Origin: CAZKUN01 sp964555935
Lineage (GTDB): Bacteria > Armatimonadota > Zipacnadia > Zipacnadales > VGFC01
Assembly: GCA_964555935.1 (NCBI GenBank)
Contig: CAZKUN010000389.1
Span: forward strand, 1 to 6,330
Direction: 5' to 3'
Length of the DNA stretch: 6,330 nucleotides
Both the position numbers and the translations under genes were made by a program. The notes below the pieces were generated by a model. That model had not been told where the DNA came from. It worked only from the letters and a program-made list of their open reading frames with translations, and ran no database searches. This document shows, in pieces, positions 4,925 to 6,330 of this stretch; position 1 is the stretch's first letter; each line of letters starts with the position of its first letter.

Positions 4925-6330
4925 ATGAAGTGCCGCGCCGCGACGCGCCAGAATCACGCGATGATGATCGCCCCCGTGCTGCTGCTATGCGCGGGGGCTG
5001 TCGTTTTGGCTGGACCGGTTGAGGACTTGTGCGACCAGGGCAGGGAGCTGAAGAACGCGGGCGAACTCGAGGCCTCCGTCGCTGCGTACAGGCAGGCGAT
5101 CGCCCTTGATCCGGCGTCCGCGGACGCGCATTACGGGCTGGCGTGGGTGCAGCGCAAGCAGGGCCTGGACGACGCCGCTGCCGCCGAGTTTGGGATGGCG
5201 CTGGTTCTGTCGGATGACCCGACGATTCTCGAGGAGGCGGCGGGGGCCCTGGAGCGCATGGGTAGAGCCGCCGCGGATACGACGCCGGCCGCACCCGCCA
5301 AGCCACAGCCGGATCCCCCCTCTCCCCCGCCGGTTGTCAGCGAGGCGACGGTTGCCGAGGCGCAGCGGCTTCTCGGGACGGGCGACACGTTCGAGGCGAT
5401 CCGCGTTCTACGCGAAGTGCTGATGCTCGATCCCGATGATGCGGCGGCGTCGAGGTTGCTGCAGAGGGCCAAGCGAGGACGGCGACGCGTATATGTCCGC
5501 GCGGCGGCCGATCCAGTCTTCCGCGGCACGGCCAACTGGGAGCAGCGCCTGCGAGATCGATTTGCCGCGGCGGCATCTCAACTGAGCCGCCAGGTCGAAA
5601 TCGACTGCGTGCTGACGTCCGTCGAGCCATGGGACCGCCAGGTCGACGCGGGGGCGGGGCTTGATCTTGTGGCCGATCTGCGCGCGGCATTCGCTTGCGG
5701 GCCTAACGAGATCGTCGTGGGGTTTACCGCGGAGCGGAGAGAACCTCCCGAGGGCGGCGAGACATGGCGCGTCCCCGGTTACTCGCTGGGGATCGCCCCA
5801 TGCTTTGCCGGCTATACGGTCGTCTCGGAAATCATCGCGTCACGCGACGGCCGCGAGTGGCGGATACCAGAGCCCACGCTGCGCGAGAGTCTGGCCCATG
5901 AGGTCGCGCACGCCTTCGGCGCGGTTCATGTCAGCGGGCCGACGCTCATGCGACGCGCGCCGGGCGCGACCGCGCGCTACGACCTGCACCCGATGAACGC
6001 CGCTGTCATGCGAGCCGCAAGGTGGATCGACTTCGAGACGCGCTTCGACTCGCTCACGCAAGACGAGTTGGCGCGCCTCGTCGAGGCATACAGTGAACTG
6101 GCGAAAGGCGCCGCCAGCGATGACGGCGTGCACTTCTACCGCGGTTTGGCGCTGGTCTACATTGACAGGTATGAGGAGGCCATCGCGGACTTCGGTCGCG
6201 TCCTCGCCGCTTCGCCGAACGATGCGTTCACCCATTTCAACATTGCGGGCCTGTATGACCGAGCGAGCCGCCGGGACCCGCTGGGCAACGCGGCGCGCCT
6301 GGAGCGAGCGCGAGCGCATTACCACATCAC
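4925..6330 (+). CDS. Exported TPR protein with internal metzincin-type zinc protease domain (3' end beyond window)
   Basis: The frame is open from ATG 4925 to the window edge (468 full codons, no stop), so the C-terminus is missing. A signal peptide is visible: basic N-terminus, hydrophobic core about 13-28, cleavage probably near VLAGP at 27-31. Cys22 lacks a lipobox. Residues 33-113 carry two TPR-like units (AGELEASVAAYRQAIALDP at 45-63), then the Pro-rich linker PAAPAKPQPDPPSPPP (121-136), a third helical pair (140-183), a protease-like domain (about 188-372), and at least one further TPR (VHFYRGLALVYIDRYEEAI, 402-420). The protease domain has EIVVGFTAE (262-270), the zinc motif HEVAHAFGAVH (325-335: three His and catalytic Glu326) and a possible Met-turn at Met342, seven residues after the third His. 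This matches metzincins, closest in feel to matrixin or M12-like forms; the substrate is unknown. No clear ribosome site precedes 4925; ATGs at 4961 and 4964 are alternatives that would shorten the signal's basic region. The gene lies 15 bases after the previous stop, so coupling is likely. Confidence 0.82.
   Translation, partial: MKCRAATRQNHAMMIAPVLLLCAGAVVLAGPVEDLCDQGRELKNAGELEASVAAYRQAIALDPASADAHYGLAWVQRKQGLDDAAAAEFGMALVLSDDPTILEEAAGALERMGRAAADTTPAAPAKPQPDPPSPPPVVSEATVAEAQRLLGTGDTFEAIRVLREVLMLDPDDAAASRLLQRAKRGRRRVYVRAAADPVFRGTANWEQRLRDRFAAAASQLSRQVEIDCVLTSVEPWDRQVDAGAGLDLVADLRAAFACGPNEIVVGFTAERREPPEGGETWRVPGYSLGIAPCFAGYTVVSEIIASRDGREWRIPEPTLRESLAHEVAHAFGAVHVSGPTLMRRAPGATARYDLHPMNAAVMRAARWIDFETRFDSLTQDELARLVEAYSELAKGAASDDGVHFYRGLALVYIDRYEEAIADFGRVLAASPNDAFTHFNIAGLYDRASRRDPLGNAARLERARAHYHI

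Noticed and set aside
4872..5306. 144-codon minus-strand frame at the junction of the two exported-protein genes
   Set aside because: Its low-complexity Pro/Arg/Ser translation reflects antisense GC-rich codons. It overlaps two well-supported plus-strand genes.
5840..6325. 161-codon minus-strand frame
   Set aside because: It is antisense to the metzincin and C-terminal TPR region, whose plus-strand frame has a clear HExxHxxGxxH and TPR pattern.

Overview
This is a GC-rich bacterial window with tightly packed genes. It holds five protein-coding genes, two of them cut by the window edges, plus a pair of palindromic repeats and one divergent promoter region. There are no tRNA, rRNA, CRISPR or insertion-sequence signals. 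I cannot fix the organism. Strong RNase PH and RdgB orthologues, exported beta-propeller and Ig-like proteins ending in a FlgD-like domain, TPR-metzincin proteins and short dispersed palindromes together suggest an environmental lineage such as Armatimonadota, Planctomycetota or a relative of the FCB group. That is inference from gene style only.

Layout. Positions 2-730 (+) encode RNase PH (rph), missing only its first few residues. It overlaps by 4 bases a RdgB/HAM1-type purine NTP pyrophosphatase (727-1335, +), giving a housekeeping RNA/nucleotide quality-control pair. Positions 1336-1470 are non-coding and carry two hairpin-forming palindromes exactly 70 bp apart. They lie between converging genes. 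Positions 1471-2292 (-), possibly reaching 2397, encode a TIM-barrel protein of the sugar-phosphate isomerase/epimerase type. Its usual metal-binding residues appear to be replaced.

The interval from about 2293 to 2458 separates divergent genes and contains an AT-rich promoter candidate. From 2459 to 4909 (+) runs an 816-residue exported protein: signal peptide, five propeller-like blades, four tandem repeats of about 120 residues, and a FlgD-like Ig domain at the C-terminus. Fifteen bases later begins a gene (4925 to beyond 6330, +) that stays open to the window edge. It encodes an exported TPR protein with an internal metzincin-type zinc protease domain (HExxHxxGxxH).

How they work together. 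The first two genes are core metabolism. The last two probably form an envelope or extracellular transcription unit pairing a large exported scaffold protein with an exported TPR-protease. The most unusual items are the metzincin set between TPR regions, the ligand-less TIM barrel, and the paired palindromes that differ in sequence but keep their pairing.
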